DNA from: an uncultured Peptoniphilaceae bacterium | GTDB taxonomy: Bacteria > Bacillota > Clostridia > Tissierellales > Peptoniphilaceae | NCBI GenBank assembly: GCA_943912255.1 | Contig: CALTTP010000004.1 | Span: 124,001 to 188,000, forward strand | Reading direction: 5' to 3' | DNA length: 64,000 nucleotides | In this document: one piece after another, positions 26,085 through 34,761 of the stretch | Numbering within the stretch: the first letter of the stretch is position 1 | Layout: each line of letters begins with the position of its first letter | The notes under the pieces: generated by a model | The model's input: the letters and a program-made list of their open reading frames with translations, nothing else | What the model was told of the DNA's origin: nothing | Databases searched by the model: none | Position numbers and translations under genes: made by a program

Positions 26085-26564
26085 GTGATTACCATTAAAA
26101 AAGTTAAGACCAACGCAATTAGAATTTTAGAAACCAATAATGTGAATTTTGAATATTTTACTTATGAGCCTGGAGAGGACATCGATGGCATATCTGTGGC
26201 AAATAAATTAAATGAACCGACAAATAGAGTTTTTAAGACCTTGGTAACCTTAGGAAAAGAAGGAAACTACGTCTTTGTCATTCCCGTAGATAGGGAACTG
26301 GACTTGAAAAAGGCTGCAAGTTCAATTGGGGAAAAGAAGATAGAGATGCTTCATTTAAGGGATTTAAAATCTACCACAGGTTATATCAGGGGAGGCTGTT
26401 CTCCCATTGGAATGAAAAAGCAATTTCCTACTGTTGTCGATAAATCAGCCACCCTGCAGGAATATATCTATGTTTCAGGGGGTAAAATTGGGGTACAATT
26501 AAAGATAGCGCCAGATGAATTGATAAATTTAATAAATGGTAAATTTGAAGATATAACAAAGTAG
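26085..26564 (+). CDS. YbaK/EbsC-type Cys-tRNA deacylase
   Basis: About 157-159 residues of the YbaK/EbsC/ProX editing fold. KTNAIRILETNNV at the N-terminus, DGISVANKLN, KTLVTLG, the conserved lysine region FVIPVDRELDLKKAA and the GYIRGGCSPIGMKKQFP loop identify Cys-tRNA(Pro)/Cys-tRNA(Cys) deacylases, which free cysteine from mischarged tRNA. The start is unusual: GTG 26085 overlaps the end of GAAGGTGAT, leaving no spacing, while the ATT codon at 26094 is 4 bases after that same GGTGAT. No ATG or TTG fits. Coordinates follow the conventional GTG; see findings. The next gene starts 9 nt after the stop. Confidence 0.85.
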   Translation: MITIKKVKTNAIRILETNNVNFEYFTYEPGEDIDGISVANKLNEPTNRVFKTLVTLGKEGNYVFVIPVDRELDLKKAASSIGEKKIEMLHLRDLKSTTGYIRGGCSPIGMKKQFPTVVDKSATLQEYIYVSGGKIGVQLKIAPDELINLINGKFEDITK

Positions 26565-26572
26565 GAGATCTT

Positions 26573-27871
26573 ATGAATGAACAAGAGAATATAAATAAAA
26601 TCCGGGACTATATCAAGTCCGGAGAGAAAAAGAGAGAAGACTTTTCTATAGGAGTTGAAATGGAACATTTTACCATTTCTAATGAAGATGGAAAGTCTAT
26701 TAGTTATTATGGAGAAAATGGAGTTGGAGAGACTTTGGATTTTCTCAAAGAAAAATATGGATTCAAAGCTGCTCAGGAAAATGGATATACCCTTAGCTTG
26801 GATTCGGACCTGGTGGACGTTAGTACAGAACCGGGAAGTCAGTTTGAAATAGCAATCAAAGCCCAAAGGACTGTGGCGGACTTAGAAAAAATTTACTTAG
26901 ATTTTATGTCTAAGGTCCTAGAGCATATAGAAGAGAAAGACCAATCCTTGGTTGCTTTAGGATATCACCCTGTTACAAAGATTGAGGATATAAAAATACT
27001 TCCAAAGAAGAGATATGATCATATGTTCAATTATTTTAAAAGTCAGGGAAATATGGCCCACAATATGATGAAGGGTACAGCTTCTGTTCAAACCACCATC
27101 GACTTTGAAAATGAGGAAGACTTTAAACGTAAATATTTTTTACTAAATGTATTTACTCCTGTATTTTATGCCATGTTTGATAACGCCTTTATTTTTCAAG
27201 GAAATCCTACTAAATTACACACCATTAGACAGAAGATTTGGGAAAATACGGATGTAGATAGGTCAGGACTGTTTGAAATAGCCTTTGACGAAGATTTATC
27301 TTATGAAAAGTATGCCAGAAAGATTTGGAATACGCCTACTATCTTTAGACCTGAGGGCAAGGGAACAGTTTCCACGGGAAATAAGACCTTGAAGGAAGTA
27401 GCAGAAGAGGTGGAGTTAGACGATGAACTTATCTTTCACGCTCTTTCCATAGTCTTTCCAGATATTAGAGTAAAAAAATACATTGAAGTAAGGATGTTTG
27501 ACGCAGTTTCCTATCCGTTGAATTTTTCCATACCTGCTTTTATAAAGGGACTTTTCTATGACGAGGACAATTTGAAAAAGCTATATGAACTTGGTAAAAA
27601 CACCTCTTACGATGAAGCCCTAAAGGCAAAGTCTGACATTATAGACCAGGGTTTAGAGGCTAAGTATCTTGGCAAGACTTTAAAGGAACTGTCTAAAATA
27701 CTATTTGAAATGTCATATAATGGTCTTGATGAAGGGGATAGGAAATATCTAGAACCCCTAAGACCTTTTGTAGAAAATTCCATTACTCCAAGGGATGAAT
27801 TTGAAAAGATATATAAGAAGGATGGAATCTTAAAAGCCATAGATTCTGTTAAGATAAAACCGGAGGCATAA
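26573..27871 (+). CDS. glutamate-cysteine ligase, GCS2 family
   Basis: 432 residues of the GCS2-type (plant/alphaproteobacterial-like) glutamate-cysteine ligase group. Key blocks: FSIGVEMEHFTI near residue 25 (acidic ligands), STEPGSQFEIA near 84, GYHPVTK near 131, MMKGTASVQTTIDF near 163 and IRVKKYIEVRMFDAVS near 303. The reaction is ATP-dependent joining of glutamate and cysteine to gamma-glutamylcysteine, the first step of glutathione and related thiols. The start ATG 26573 has AGGAGATCTT upstream. The adjacent ATP-grasp gene (27874) follows 2 nt later with its own TTG start. No conventional glutathione synthase or GshF fusion is seen. Confidence 0.86.
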   Translation: MNEQENINKIRDYIKSGEKKREDFSIGVEMEHFTISNEDGKSISYYGENGVGETLDFLKEKYGFKAAQENGYTLSLDSDLVDVSTEPGSQFEIAIKAQRTVADLEKIYLDFMSKVLEHIEEKDQSLVALGYHPVTKIEDIKILPKKRYDHMFNYFKSQGNMAHNMMKGTASVQTTIDFENEEDFKRKYFLLNVFTPVFYAMFDNAFIFQGNPTKLHTIRQKIWENTDVDRSGLFEIAFDEDLSYEKYARKIWNTPTIFRPEGKGTVSTGNKTLKEVAEEVELDDELIFHALSIVFPDIRVKKYIEVRMFDAVSYPLNFSIPAFIKGLFYDEDNLKKLYELGKNTSYDEALKAKSDIIDQGLEAKYLGKTLKELSKILFEMSYNGLDEGDRKYLEPLRPFVENSITPRDEFEKIYKKDGILKAIDSVKIKPEA

Positions 27872-27873
27872 TA

Positions 27874-29196
27874 TTGTATAATCAGGAATATTTTGATAAG
27901 TACCTTGAAATTATAAAAAAAGATGAAGAAAAATACTATAAGGACTATTTGAAGATGTTAGATGAAGTTTCAAAGTCCAAGGCAATCTACCACGGAGAGC
28001 CAGTTCCAGTAACTTACCAAGGACTGTTCTATGATGTAGAAACAAAGAAGAACTTGGAGAAGATAGCAGATAAATTGATGGTTATCACTAGAAAAGTTAC
28101 TAAGAAATTTTTGGAAGATGAAGATTATAGGAAGCTTTTTGGTTTTTCTAAAGAACTTGAAAATCTGATTTTATATCACCCAGGATATGATATACCTGCA
28201 CCTATTTGTCGCTATGATATCTTCTATAATTCAATGGATAAGTTTAAATTTGTAGAATTTAACACCGACGGATCCTCTGCTATGAATGAAGATAATGAAG
28301 TTGGTCCTATACTTCTAGACACCCTAGCCATGAAGGAGTTTTCAAAGTACTATAAACTAGAAAATGTTGATTTAATCAATTCTTGGGTAAAGGCGTCCTT
28401 GGACATATTTAGAAGAAATAGTAAGGTTGAAAAACCCCATGTGGCAATTGTGGACTTTTTGGACATTGGAACACCTTATGAATTTGAAGCTTTTAAAAAA
28501 GCCTATGAAAATGCAGGAGTGGACTGTGAAATAATAGATATTAGAGATTTAGAATACTCCCAGGGCAAACTTCATAAAGGTGACTTTGCCATTGACTTGG
28601 TATATAGAAGGGCTGTCACTGTGGAGATAATGGATAAATATGAGGAGGTACAGCCTTTTATAAAGGCCTATTTAGACAATGTCTTTATGATGTTAGGCTC
28701 CTTTAGATCTCAGTTAATGCATATTAAACCCATATTTGAAATTTTGTTGAGAGAAGAGACATGGGCCTTTTTAGAAGAAGATGAAATAGACTTTTTAGAA
28801 AGAGCAATTCCAAAGACATACAAATTTGAAACAGAGGAAGATTTTAAGAAGGTACTGAAAAATAAAGATGACTATATATTAAAGCCTATGGATTCCTACG
28901 CATCAAAGGGAATTTACACCGGTAGGGAGCATGGCAAAGAAGAGTACGAAAAGATTTTAAAAGGTATTCTAAACAAGGGCTATATCTATCAGGAATATTA
29001 CGATATGGAGCCCTTGAAATTTGTAGAATTCGACTCCCAGGGAAAACTTCAAGTATCTGACTTTGGAGTAGTCTTAGGAATGTTTATCTACGATGAAAAA
29101 TTTGTAGCACCCTATACTAGGATAGGAAAGGAAAGTCTAATATCGGGAGCAAGAGAGTACTATACAGTGCCAAATATTTTGGTATCTGATCTATAA
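27874..29196 (+). CDS. ATP-grasp ligase, glutathionylspermidine-synthase-like (pre-ATP-grasp) family
   Basis: 440 residues. GLFYDVETKK near residue 51, PICRYDIFYN near 110 and VEFNTDGSSAMNEDNEVGP near 126 resemble the GSP_synth/circularly-permuted ATP-grasp family, where the acidic N-D-G segment and the K-P-M-D-S-Y-A-S-K-G loop (ILKPMDSYASKGIYT near 338) bind ATP and Mg2+. Members ligate amines or amino acids to carboxylates, including glutathionylspermidine. Immediately after the GCS2 gene (2-nt gap, TTG start after GGAGG at 27862), it is the natural candidate for a second step on gamma-glutamylcysteine, but what it adds (glycine, another amino acid, a polyamine) is unknown. The function name is therefore provisional. 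Confidence 0.68.
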   Translation: MYNQEYFDKYLEIIKKDEEKYYKDYLKMLDEVSKSKAIYHGEPVPVTYQGLFYDVETKKNLEKIADKLMVITRKVTKKFLEDEDYRKLFGFSKELENLILYHPGYDIPAPICRYDIFYNSMDKFKFVEFNTDGSSAMNEDNEVGPILLDTLAMKEFSKYYKLENVDLINSWVKASLDIFRRNSKVEKPHVAIVDFLDIGTPYEFEAFKKAYENAGVDCEIIDIRDLEYSQGKLHKGDFAIDLVYRRAVTVEIMDKYEEVQPFIKAYLDNVFMMLGSFRSQLMHIKPIFEILLREETWAFLEEDEIDFLERAIPKTYKFETEEDFKKVLKNKDDYILKPMDSYASKGIYTGREHGKEEYEKILKGILNKGYIYQEYYDMEPLKFVEFDSQGKLQVSDFGVVLGMFIYDEKFVAPYTRIGKESLISGAREYYTVPNILVSDL

Positions 29197-29211
29197 AAAT
29201 AGACTTAATAA

Positions 29212-29251
29212 AATCGGCCACTACACTAGGTAGCCACCGATTATTATTTTT
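29212..29251. terminator. terminator between ATP-grasp and DUF1287 genes
   Basis: AATCGG pairs with CCGATT, with CTAC/GTAG extending the stem inward across a small internal loop; T-run follows on the plus strand and A-rich bases precede it. Serves the plus-strand unit and may also serve the convergent minus-strand gene. Confidence 0.75.
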
Positions 29252-29999
29252 CAATATATTCACCATCATCCCAGGGAACTAGTACGTCTTCTGGGATTTT
29301 GTCCTTTTCAAATCTATAATGGCCTGCAATCTCTGCCCTCTTTAGATAGTTGTCCTCTCTCTTTAACTGTCCCATATTGTGATAGATAAAGGGGAAACCC
29401 TCTTCATTTCTATTGTCAGAACACATTCCAATATGAAAGTCATTAGGGCCAAATATTAGGATGTCTCCAGGCTGAAAATCCTTAGGATCCTTTAGTTCGT
29501 TGGTTAGTACTGTGGTGTATTTTTCGAAGAAAGGCCTTAAGGTCTTAACTCTTCTAAAGTCGATATTGTCATCAGGCTTTTCCACCATGGGATAGTCTTG
29601 GGGAGACTTTCTAATATCCTTCATCAACATGGACCTTAGGGAATAGCCCCCTTCTCTAAAGGCTCGCCATATTACATCGGTACACACGCCAGAGTATTTG
29701 TCTGGGTAACCATTGTTAATAGACACATAGTCTGGTACATACTTAGGATGGTTTTCAGCGTCTTTCTTTGCACCTTTGACAAAGTCTGTGTAGTCGTCTA
29801 CTCCATTTTGGTTGTAGTCAAAGTTAGATTTTATATTTAACTCCTTAAACTTTTCGTTACTCTTATCCTCTGATAATAATTTTTTTACAATGGGACCATT
29901 TAATATAACTCTACTGTTTTTGCTTTGGTATAGGAATAGGATAAATAGACCTATAACAGTAAGGGTGAAAAATATTATGGCTAAAGCTTTGTTTTTCAT
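29244..29999 (-). CDS. DUF1287 domain protein, membrane-anchored, NlpC/P60-like
   Basis: 251 residues. An N-terminal hydrophobic segment (about 5-24) works as an uncleaved anchor or signal. The DUF1287 domain follows: SGVCTDVIWRAFREGGY near residue 112 with the catalytic-type Cys, and FGPNDFHIGMCSDN near 189 with the His. A D-x-N-x-N-G-x-D-D segment (DYNQNGVDDYTDF near 61) resembles a calcium-binding EF-hand or dockerin-type loop and is common in this family. The domain belongs to the NlpC/P60-like papain superfamily, so a wall-peptide hydrolase role outside the membrane is plausible, not proven. It is at the end of a minus-strand run with the AlkD and glycosyltransferase genes. Confidence 0.83.
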   Translation of the reverse strand: MKNKALAIIFFTLTVIGLFILFLYQSKNSRVILNGPIVKKLLSEDKSNEKFKELNIKSNFDYNQNGVDDYTDFVKGAKKDAENHPKYVPDYVSINNGYPDKYSGVCTDVIWRAFREGGYSLRSMLMKDIRKSPQDYPMVEKPDDNIDFRRVKTLRPFFEKYTTVLTNELKDPKDFQPGDILIFGPNDFHIGMCSDNRNEEGFPFIYHNMGQLKREDNYLKRAEIAGHYRFEKDKIPEDVLVPWDDGEYIEK

Positions 30000-30010
30000 A
30001 ATGTAAAGTA

Positions 30011-30691
30011 CTATAGGTACTTACTTGCCTCCTTTATGGATAGATTTGAAAGCAAGTGTCTATTTTCATCGATAAAGTTTTTAACAAAATCTCTATTTGT
30101 CTTGGAATACTCCCTAAGGGCCCAACCTATGGCCTTGTTGAGAAAAAATTCCCCAGTATTTAGATTTTGTTTAATTGTATATGTGAGAAGTTCAGGATCT
30201 GTTTCTTCCTTTGCCTTTAGTTGATGAATAATAGAAAGCCTTCTTAACCATATATTATCGGATTTTGCCCAAGATTTCATCAACTTTGACAAATTGTAAC
30301 CTTTTTCATCTTTCATACTAGAAAGGGAGGATTTTCTAACTGCATTTATCACAGAGTGAAAGGAGTCAACGGTGTCCCACCAGGGCCTGTCTACAATGTA
30401 CTTTTCCAGTTGGGGAATATCCTCTAACTTTAAAGTCTTTTCCTTAGCCTTTAAATAATCCAATGCCAGATACTGAAACTCCCTTTCTTCTTCATACCAT
30501 ATCTTTTTAAAAATTTCATAGGAGAAGGGCTTCTTTTTTACTTCCCTTATAAAATCCTTAGTTAATTCCCGTCGCTGAGGAGTCTTTAAACCTAGGAATG
30601 TAAATTTATTTCTCATATACCTTTCCATGGCTTCTGCATTTTCAAGGTTTTTATGACCCTTAAGGTCTAAAATTAATCCTTCTATATCCAT
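30011..30691 (-). CDS. AlkD-like DNA alkylation repair protein
   Basis: 226 residues made largely of helical HEAT-like repeats. YMRNKFTFLGLKTPQRRELTK near residue 25, EFQYLALDYL near 70, RPWWDTVDSFHSVI near 101 and SDNIWLRRLSIIHQL near 140 match DNA alkylation repair proteins that excise N3/N7-alkylpurines by wrapping DNA without base flipping. The Trp-Trp-Asp motif is intact. It ends 11 nt before the DUF1287 gene and starts 2 nt after the glycosyltransferase stop, so all three are probably one transcript. Substrate range unknown. Confidence 0.88.
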   Translation of the reverse strand: MDIEGLILDLKGHKNLENAEAMERYMRNKFTFLGLKTPQRRELTKDFIREVKKKPFSYEIFKKIWYEEEREFQYLALDYLKAKEKTLKLEDIPQLEKYIVDRPWWDTVDSFHSVINAVRKSSLSSMKDEKGYNLSKLMKSWAKSDNIWLRRLSIIHQLKAKEETDPELLTYTIKQNLNTGEFFLNKAIGWALREYSKTNRDFVKNFIDENRHLLSNLSIKEASKYL

Positions 30692-30693
30692 AG

Positions 30694-31926
30694 TTAATTT
30701 TCCACTATAATTTTATACATCTTTTCTGCAATATTTTCCCAGGAATGAACACGAATTGATTCATATACTTCTTCAGGAATTTTCTCTTTTGCTTTTACCC
30801 TTTGAACTTGAATATCTATAGCTTGGGCAAGATTATTTACAAAATGGGGAACTTCATCTTCCACTGGCGTATCCACATTAACCAGGTTTGGAAGAGGGCA
30901 GTACTTTATAGCGTTAGATTTATTTACATTGTCTCCTAAGACTTCCTTTAATGGTTTTAAATCGGAAGAGACTATAAAACAACCAGAGGCCATAGCTTCA
31001 ATTGCCACCAGGCCTAGGCCTTCATAATAAGAAGGAAGAATAAATATATCTGAATATCTAAATAAATTGGCAAGGGATTCTTGGTTTTTTGCATTGAAAA
31101 GTTTTATATTTTTACTATGGGAAAGTTTTTTATTTATCTTTTCAATATCCTCTCCCTGAGGAGTTCCTATGATATTCAAAATGATATCCGTTCCATAATT
31201 TAGGGACTTAAAGGCGTCAATGAGTTCGTAGACTCCCTTGGACCTAGATATCTTTCCTGCGTACACCAGGTTTATAAAGTTGTTGTGAATGTCGTATTTA
31301 TAGATATTGTCTCTATAAAAAAACTCTTGATTATATCCACCACCAGTGTAGTGGATTTTTTTAAGAGGTATATTATATTCCTTTGATATGTCTTCAATCT
31401 GTCTATCGGATAGAGCAAAAACCATATTAAGTCTATTTAAATCCCTTACATAATTTTCCTTTAGACCTGGATTTTGAAGACTTTGGCGAATGTCTGTACC
31501 ATGGCAGATTCCAACGATTTTTTCAACCTTACCCTCGAGTAAATCCAAAACTAGGGATGTGAGCATCCACAGATGGTGACAAATTATAATATCTGGCTTT
31601 ATTTCTTCATAGGCCTTAAGAATTTGAAATTTAAAGGCCCCTTGCCATCTCTTTATCATATCTTCAGTCATATCCCTATACCGGGTAGACTTATAGGGCA
31701 TGGTATCGGACATTCCTACGATATTAAAATCCAAATTGTTCTTACAAAAGATCACTGGATAGATATGATCATGGGGAAGCTCTGTAAAGGTGTAATCAAT
31801 TTCCTGGTCAAAGCCAAATATTCCATAGTTTTCTCCATGTTTTTTAAACTCTCTTATTAAATTTGTAAAGTATACGCCACTTCCCGTCTTAGCTGGAAGT
31901 TGGGCGATAATATGAAGTATTTTCAT
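30694..31926 (-). CDS. family 4 glycosyltransferase
   Basis: 410 residues with a GT-B fold. The N-terminal MKILHIIAQLPAKTGSGVYF nucleotide-fold start and the C-terminal EX7E motif (EGLGLVAIEAMASG near residue 305) identify GT4 retaining enzymes. AGKISRSKGVYELIDAF near 226 is the UDP/nucleotide-sugar-binding strand. It transfers a sugar from a nucleotide donor; acceptor unknown. No sugar-biosynthesis neighbours, so surface polysaccharide, glycolipid or protein glycosylation are all possible. It is the first of a three-gene minus-strand set (GT4, AlkD, DUF1287). The ATG has GGAGATTCAA upstream. Confidence 0.88.
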   Translation of the reverse strand: MKILHIIAQLPAKTGSGVYFTNLIREFKKHGENYGIFGFDQEIDYTFTELPHDHIYPVIFCKNNLDFNIVGMSDTMPYKSTRYRDMTEDMIKRWQGAFKFQILKAYEEIKPDIIICHHLWMLTSLVLDLLEGKVEKIVGICHGTDIRQSLQNPGLKENYVRDLNRLNMVFALSDRQIEDISKEYNIPLKKIHYTGGGYNQEFFYRDNIYKYDIHNNFINLVYAGKISRSKGVYELIDAFKSLNYGTDIILNIIGTPQGEDIEKINKKLSHSKNIKLFNAKNQESLANLFRYSDIFILPSYYEGLGLVAIEAMASGCFIVSSDLKPLKEVLGDNVNKSNAIKYCPLPNLVNVDTPVEDEVPHFVNNLAQAIDIQVQRVKAKEKIPEEVYESIRVHSWENIAEKMYKIIVEN

Positions 31927-32105
31927 TTGAATCTCCTTATAAATCTAGGTATACTGACAAAAGCCTATCAACTTTCTCTAATTTAACATTAAGATAGAAT
32001 TTAGTCAAATAGTAAATAAGAAGGCAATTAAAACAATAAAAATATGAATTATTCTGGGACTATTATGTTACAATATCCTTGTAATCAAAAGATAAGGAGG
32101 TATTT

Positions 32106-32732
32106 ATGTACAAACTTCTTACTATAATATTAGGCAGCAAGAAGGGGAAAAGGATATTAGAGGAAATGGACCAAAACCTTTATGAGGAGGCCTTTGTCTT
32201 AGAGGGAACGGGTTCTTCTTCTGGTGGTGTCCTTTATCTCTTGGAACTTTACGATATAAAAAAGGACATTTTATGCATTATTGCAAGAGATGAAAATATT
32301 GACAGGATTTATTCATGCCTTGTTGAGGAGTATAAAATAGGTAGGGAAAATAAGGGAATTGCCTTCGATATGGATATTAAAAGCTCTAAAGATGGCTTTA
32401 ATCTTAAGGATAGTAAGGAAGGTAAATTCAAATACGATGCAATTTTTACAAAGGTGCAACAAGGTCAGTCGGATAAAGTCATCCTGGCAGCTGAAAGGGT
32501 AGGCTCCTTGGGAGCTACTGTCATATCTGAAGAAGAGACAAAACACGAAAATATTAATCCTATTTTGGATTTAATAGTTGAACCTAAAAGTGAGACTGTC
32601 CTAGTTATAAGTCCTAACAATAAGACCGATGTAATTGTCGAGTCCATTAAAGAGGACTTTGACTTTACAGATTCAAAAAAAGCTAAGTTTTTTGTAAAGG
32701 GCGTAAATAGGGTGGAGGGACTTAGAAGTTGA
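32106..32732 (+). CDS. tandem P-II-like (GlnB superfamily) protein
   Basis: 208 residues. The second half contains KVQQGQSDKVILAAERVGSLGATVISEE, which matches the family core where a G-x-x-D/E-x-V-x-x-A-A-x-x-x-G-A-x-G-x-T pattern leads to a loop; the first half (LTIILGSKKGKRILEEMDQ ... GTGSSSGGVLYLLEL) shows the same strand-helix-G-T layout. It is therefore probably a duplicated P-II domain in one chain, not a canonical trimeric GlnB with a uridylylation loop. P-II proteins sense nucleotides and bind partners; partners here unknown. AAGGAGGTATTT precedes ATG. Its last bases overlap the next start. Confidence 0.62.
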   Translation: MYKLLTIILGSKKGKRILEEMDQNLYEEAFVLEGTGSSSGGVLYLLELYDIKKDILCIIARDENIDRIYSCLVEEYKIGRENKGIAFDMDIKSSKDGFNLKDSKEGKFKYDAIFTKVQQGQSDKVILAAERVGSLGATVISEEETKHENINPILDLIVEPKSETVLVISPNNKTDVIVESIKEDFDFTDSKKAKFFVKGVNRVEGLRS

Positions 32733-33184
32733 AGTACTTTTATTTTATGTCATCACCCTTAGGTAAGCTATATATTGGTGAAGAAGAGGGAAAAGTTATC
32801 TATGTTGGCTGTAAGGAAAAAATTGATGGAAAGATTTTAAAAACCCCTACAATCTCCAAGGCCATAGGCCAATTAGAGGAATATTTTGCAGGAAAGAGAA
32901 AGGAATTCACCCTTCCTATCCATGTGGAGGGAGGGGATTTTCAAAAAAGAGTTCTACACCATATAATGGACATCCCCTATGGAAAGGCTGTTGATTATAC
33001 AGAAGTAGCACAGGCTATCAATTGTCCTAATGGGGCTAGAGCCGTTGGAAATGCCCTAGGGAACAATCCCATCCTGATTTTAATTCCCTGCCATAGGGTG
33101 ATTAGAAGGGATAAGAAATTGGGAGGATATAGGGGAGGTAGTCAAAAGAAAAGCTATCTTCTAAAGTTAGAGGGGTACTTGTAG
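32729..33184 (+). CDS. methylated-DNA--protein-cysteine methyltransferase
   Basis: 151 residues. The acceptor-site motif IPCHRVIRRDKKLGGY near residue 119 (Cys accepts methyl from O6-methylguanine) and the helix-turn-helix region with IPYGKAVDYTEVAQAI near 85 identify a single-domain Ogt/AdaB type suicide DNA repair protein. The start is TTG 32729, which overlaps the previous stop (TTGA) and has GGAGGG nine bases upstream; an ATG at 32747 would cut off the first strand. It is tightly coupled to the P-II-like gene before and to the metallophosphoesterase gene after. Confidence 0.9.
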   Translation: MKYFYFMSSPLGKLYIGEEEGKVIYVGCKEKIDGKILKTPTISKAIGQLEEYFAGKRKEFTLPIHVEGGDFQKRVLHHIMDIPYGKAVDYTEVAQAINCPNGARAVGNALGNNPILILIPCHRVIRRDKKLGGYRGGSQKKSYLLKLEGYL

Positions 33185-34012
33185 ATGAATACAATACAGA
33201 GAATAAAAATAATGATATTGGTTATAATTTTAGCCATTGTGGCTTACAATATCTATATTTATTTCAATATCAATATCAATAGAAAGGTGTTTAAATCTTC
33301 CAAGGTGCCAAAGGATTTTGAGGACTTTAGAATTTTACAGATTACAGACTTCCACAATAAAAAATTCTACAGAAAAGAGTTTTTTATAAAGACGGTTATC
33401 AAGGAAAGACCGGATGTTATCTTTCTTACTGGGGACTTTGTGGACTCTAGGAAAACCGACTTGGAAGTTGCAAGAAACACCATTAAAGAACTGGTGAAGG
33501 TGTGTAAAGTCTACTATATCCTAGGTAATCATGAGGAGAGGGTTCCTAATATAGAGGAATTTCTAAAAGACTGTGAAGATCTGGGAGTGGAAGTTCTTAG
33601 GGATAGGAATGTGGAGTATAATAAAAAGAATTCCACAATAAATATAGTTGGAGTGGACGACCCTAGTATCAGTGGGGTATTTTCCCTCAGACATGCTTTA
33701 AAGACATTGAAAAAAGATAACTCTTTAAATATACTTCTCTCCCATAGGCCAGAACTCTTTGATGAATATGTAATTGCAGGCTATGACTTGGTATTTACGG
33801 GACATACCCATGGTGGCCAGATTAGAATTCCGATTATAGGTGCCCTATTTGTCCCAAATCAAGGGATTTTCCCACGATATGATAAGGGGCAGTATACTAA
33901 GAAGAACACTACTATGATAGTATCCTCTGGAATAGGGACTTCGGTTTTGCCTATAAGGATATTTAACAAACCAGAAATGGTCTTAATGGAGCTAAGGCCA
34001 CAGGATAATTAA
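33185..34012 (+). CDS. membrane-anchored metallophosphoesterase (YkuE/YaeI-like)
   Basis: 275 residues. One N-terminal hydrophobic segment (about 7-28) followed by a calcineurin-like fold: LQITDFHN near residue 54, FLTGDFVDS near 79, YILGNHEERVP near 110, LLSHRPELFD near 184 and VFTGHTHGGQIRIP near 201. These motifs coordinate two metals. Relatives act on phospholipids such as lipid A precursors or UDP-sugars at the membrane; the substrate here is unknown. It begins immediately after the previous stop, so all three genes 32106-34012 form one operon. Terminal region short; followed by a new transcription unit. Confidence 0.88.
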   Translation: MNTIQRIKIMILVIILAIVAYNIYIYFNININRKVFKSSKVPKDFEDFRILQITDFHNKKFYRKEFFIKTVIKERPDVIFLTGDFVDSRKTDLEVARNTIKELVKVCKVYYILGNHEERVPNIEEFLKDCEDLGVEVLRDRNVEYNKKNSTINIVGVDDPSISGVFSLRHALKTLKKDNSLNILLSHRPELFDEYVIAGYDLVFTGHTHGGQIRIPIIGALFVPNQGIFPRYDKGQYTKKNTTMIVSSGIGTSVLPIRIFNKPEMVLMELRPQDN

Positions 34013-34062
34013 TAATATGTACCGTTTTTCCAACTATGGTATACTGTACTAAGGAGGTAGTT

Positions 34063-34761
34063 ATGTTAGAAGTAAACGGATTAACGAAAAAATATAATAA
34101 GGTTTTAGCGGCAGACAATGTTTCATTTACTATAATGGACGGCCAAATTGGCGTAATAATGGGACCAAATGGTTCTGGTAAGTCCACCACCATCAAGTCC
34201 ATTGCAGGACTTTTGCGCCATACTGGAGAAATAACCATTCAAGGTTATGACAATAAAAGCATTGAATCCAAGAAGGTCTTTGGCTATGTGCCAGAAATTC
34301 CAACGATGTTTCCTCTTTTAACCGTTAGAGAACATATAATATACACTTTAAAGGCATATGGCCTACCAATTGACGAAGAAAAGATTGAGTATTTATTAAA
34401 CACCTTTGAACTTAAGGACAAGGAAAACAAACTTGGAGACGAGCTTTCAAAGGGGATGATGCAAAAGGTTTCAATCTGCTGCGCCCTTATTATAGAACCA
34501 AAGGTACTTATGCTTGACGAGCCCATGATTGGTCTTGATCCAAAGGCAATTAGAGAGCTTAAGAAAATGATTTTGGAGCTTAAGGACAGGGGTACAACCA
34601 TACTTATATCAACTCATATGCTTGAAATGGTGGAAGGACTTTGGGATACCATAGTCATACTTAAAAATGGAAAGGTCATGGGACAGTTTGATAAGGACAT
34701 GGCTGAAGGAAAGAACTTGGAAGAAATCTTCTTCAAAGTAACCGGTGATGAAGATGTATAG
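34063..34761 (+). CDS. ABC transporter ATP-binding protein
   Basis: 232 residues. Walker A GPNGSGKSTTIK near residue 36, the Q-loop region VPEIPTMF near 81, signature LSKGMMQKVSI near 131 (LSKGM in place of LSGGQ), Walker B VLMLDEPMIGLD near 150 and the H-loop STHMLEM near 184 are all present. It drives an exporter with the next gene. The ATG at 34063 is chosen since AAGGAGG at 34051 lies before it; an upstream in-frame ATG at 34036 has none. The downstream permease start overlaps its end, so the pair is one unit. Cargo unknown. Confidence 0.9.
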   Translation: MLEVNGLTKKYNKVLAADNVSFTIMDGQIGVIMGPNGSGKSTTIKSIAGLLRHTGEITIQGYDNKSIESKKVFGYVPEIPTMFPLLTVREHIIYTLKAYGLPIDEEKIEYLLNTFELKDKENKLGDELSKGMMQKVSICCALIIEPKVLMLDEPMIGLDPKAIRELKKMILELKDRGTTILISTHMLEMVEGLWDTIVILKNGKVMGQFDKDMAEGKNLEEIFFKVTGDEDV

